A stretch of 5,276 bases of DNA from an uncultured Coriobacteriaceae bacterium. GTDB taxonomy: Bacteria > Actinomycetota > Coriobacteriia > Coriobacteriales > UMGS124. The stretch's first letter is position 1, and each line of letters opens with the position of its first letter. Both the position numbers and the translations under genes were made by a program. Positions 5,101 to 5,276 of the stretch are shown here, one piece after another. Under the pieces are notes generated by a model, which had not been told where the DNA came from, made no database searches, and was given only the letters and a program-made list of their open reading frames with translations. The stretch spans positions 1 to 5,276 of the forward strand of contig USJP01000145.1 of NCBI GenBank assembly GCA_900555105.1, written 5' to 3'.

Positions 5101-5276
5101 AAGGAGGGCGCGCGATGAGACGGGCCAGTCGACGGTGGAGTACCTGGCGGTCCTTGTCGGCGTCGCCGCCGTGGTCGTGGGGCAGATGGATCTCAGACAT
5201 GGTTCCCTCCTGTTTTTTATCCCAATCGGAAATGATTTTTTCCCATTTGGCAGTCCGTTGCGGCTGCCGCTTGCTT
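5009..5276 (+). CDS. Second prepilin-like protein (TadE/Flp-type signal), partial and possibly broken
   Basis: From ATG 5009 an open frame runs to the right edge without a stop. Its N-terminus is strongly basic (MLGRIRKKGR, then VRRRLK). Residues 35-45 read RDETGQSTVEY: cleavage after Gly39 would place Glu at +5 and Tyr at +6, as in Flp, and the motif closely parallels RDEERGQGTTEY of the upstream pilin. The hydrophobic run that follows (LAVLVGVAAVVVG, 46-58) is only 13 residues before QMDLRHG interrupts it. The downstream reading is phenylalanine/proline-rich, in DNA of much lower GC. The first 59 codons are therefore a credible minor-pilin or TadE-like gene, and the rest may be foreign sequence joined to it. 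The gene overlaps the preceding one by 92 bases in a different frame. Confidence 0.65.
   Translation, partial: MLGRIRKKGRALSVSCGWVRRRLKTPGAKLERRARDETGQSTVEYLAVLVGVAAVVVGQMDLRHGSLLFFIPIGNDFFPFGSPLRLPLA
5186..5276. other. Compositionally distinct segment, possible rearrangement junction
   Basis: GC is 43/91 here, against 64/91 in the 91 bases just to the left, and 13/40 within 5211-5250, which holds two T-runs (5213-5218 and 5236-5241). The + strand reading ceases to look like a pilin. On the - strand, AGGAGGG (5211-5205) precedes an ATG (5200-5198) by 4 bases, with AT-rich DNA upstream, the usual look of a gene's 5' end. That - frame reads MSEIHLPHD and then only mirrors the pilin codons to a TGA at 5053-5051 (49 residues). 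A truncated divergent gene start joined to a truncated pilin gene would explain all of this, but an unusual natural pilin C-terminus cannot be excluded. Confidence 0.4.

Noticed and set aside
5115..5276. ATG 5115 behind AAGGAGG as the start of the last gene
   Set aside because: The Shine-Dalgarno looks good, but the frame gives a Trp/Ser/Arg-rich product without the pilin motif. The QSTVEY motif is in the frame from ATG 5009. It remains possible that this ribosome-binding tract has some other role.

Overview
The window is a segment of a tight-adherence (Tad/Flp, type IVb-like) pilus operon. All convincing genes are on the + strand and packed head to tail. The DNA is GC-rich with strong G/C preference at third codon positions. 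The predicted cytoplasmic ATPase TadZ is unusually rich in cysteine, and no outer-membrane secretin or its pilotin is seen. I infer a high-GC monoderm, probably an anaerobic actinobacterium of the Coriobacteriia type (Olsenella/Collinsella/Eggerthella relatives). This taxonomic placement is inference from composition and gene order, not a database match.

Layout: (1) 1-45, the last 14 codons of an upstream gene, joined by a GTGA overlap to (2) 42-1220, a TadZ/CpaE-like MinD/ParA-family ATPase; (3) 1208-2515, the TadA/CpaF secretion ATPase; (4) 2500-3447, the membrane platform protein TadB; (5) 3444-4166, the second platform protein TadC, whose best start is a GTG overlapping the tadB stop; (6) a 56-bp gap holding a compact GC hairpin and a good Shine-Dalgarno; (7) 4223-4501, a Flp-type prepilin with an unusually long leader; (8) 4501-5100, an unrecognised single-pass membrane protein with an extracytoplasmic cysteine-containing domain; (9) from 5009 to the right edge, a second prepilin-like reading frame with the same G|QxTxEY processing motif, starting inside gene 8 in another frame.

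How they work together: TadA is expected to power pilin assembly on the TadB/TadC inner platform. TadZ is expected to position the machine in the cell. Flp is the likely fibre subunit. The 3' genes probably supply a minor pilin and a membrane accessory protein. The prepilin peptidase needed to process both prepilins is not in the window. Overlapping stop/start codons imply translational coupling of the four machinery genes. The hairpin-containing gap separates them from the highly expressed pilin.

The strangest place is the right edge. At about 5186 the second prepilin loses its hydrophobic helix prematurely and GC drops from 70% (64/91 bases just left) to 47% (43/91 bases just right). In the same place a strong Shine-Dalgarno plus ATG appears on the opposite strand, pointing back into the pilin gene. 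This looks like a junction (inversion, insertion, other rearrangement or assembly chimera) rather than the natural 3' half of a pilin gene. No tRNA, rRNA, CRISPR array, insertion sequence or convincing terminator was found.
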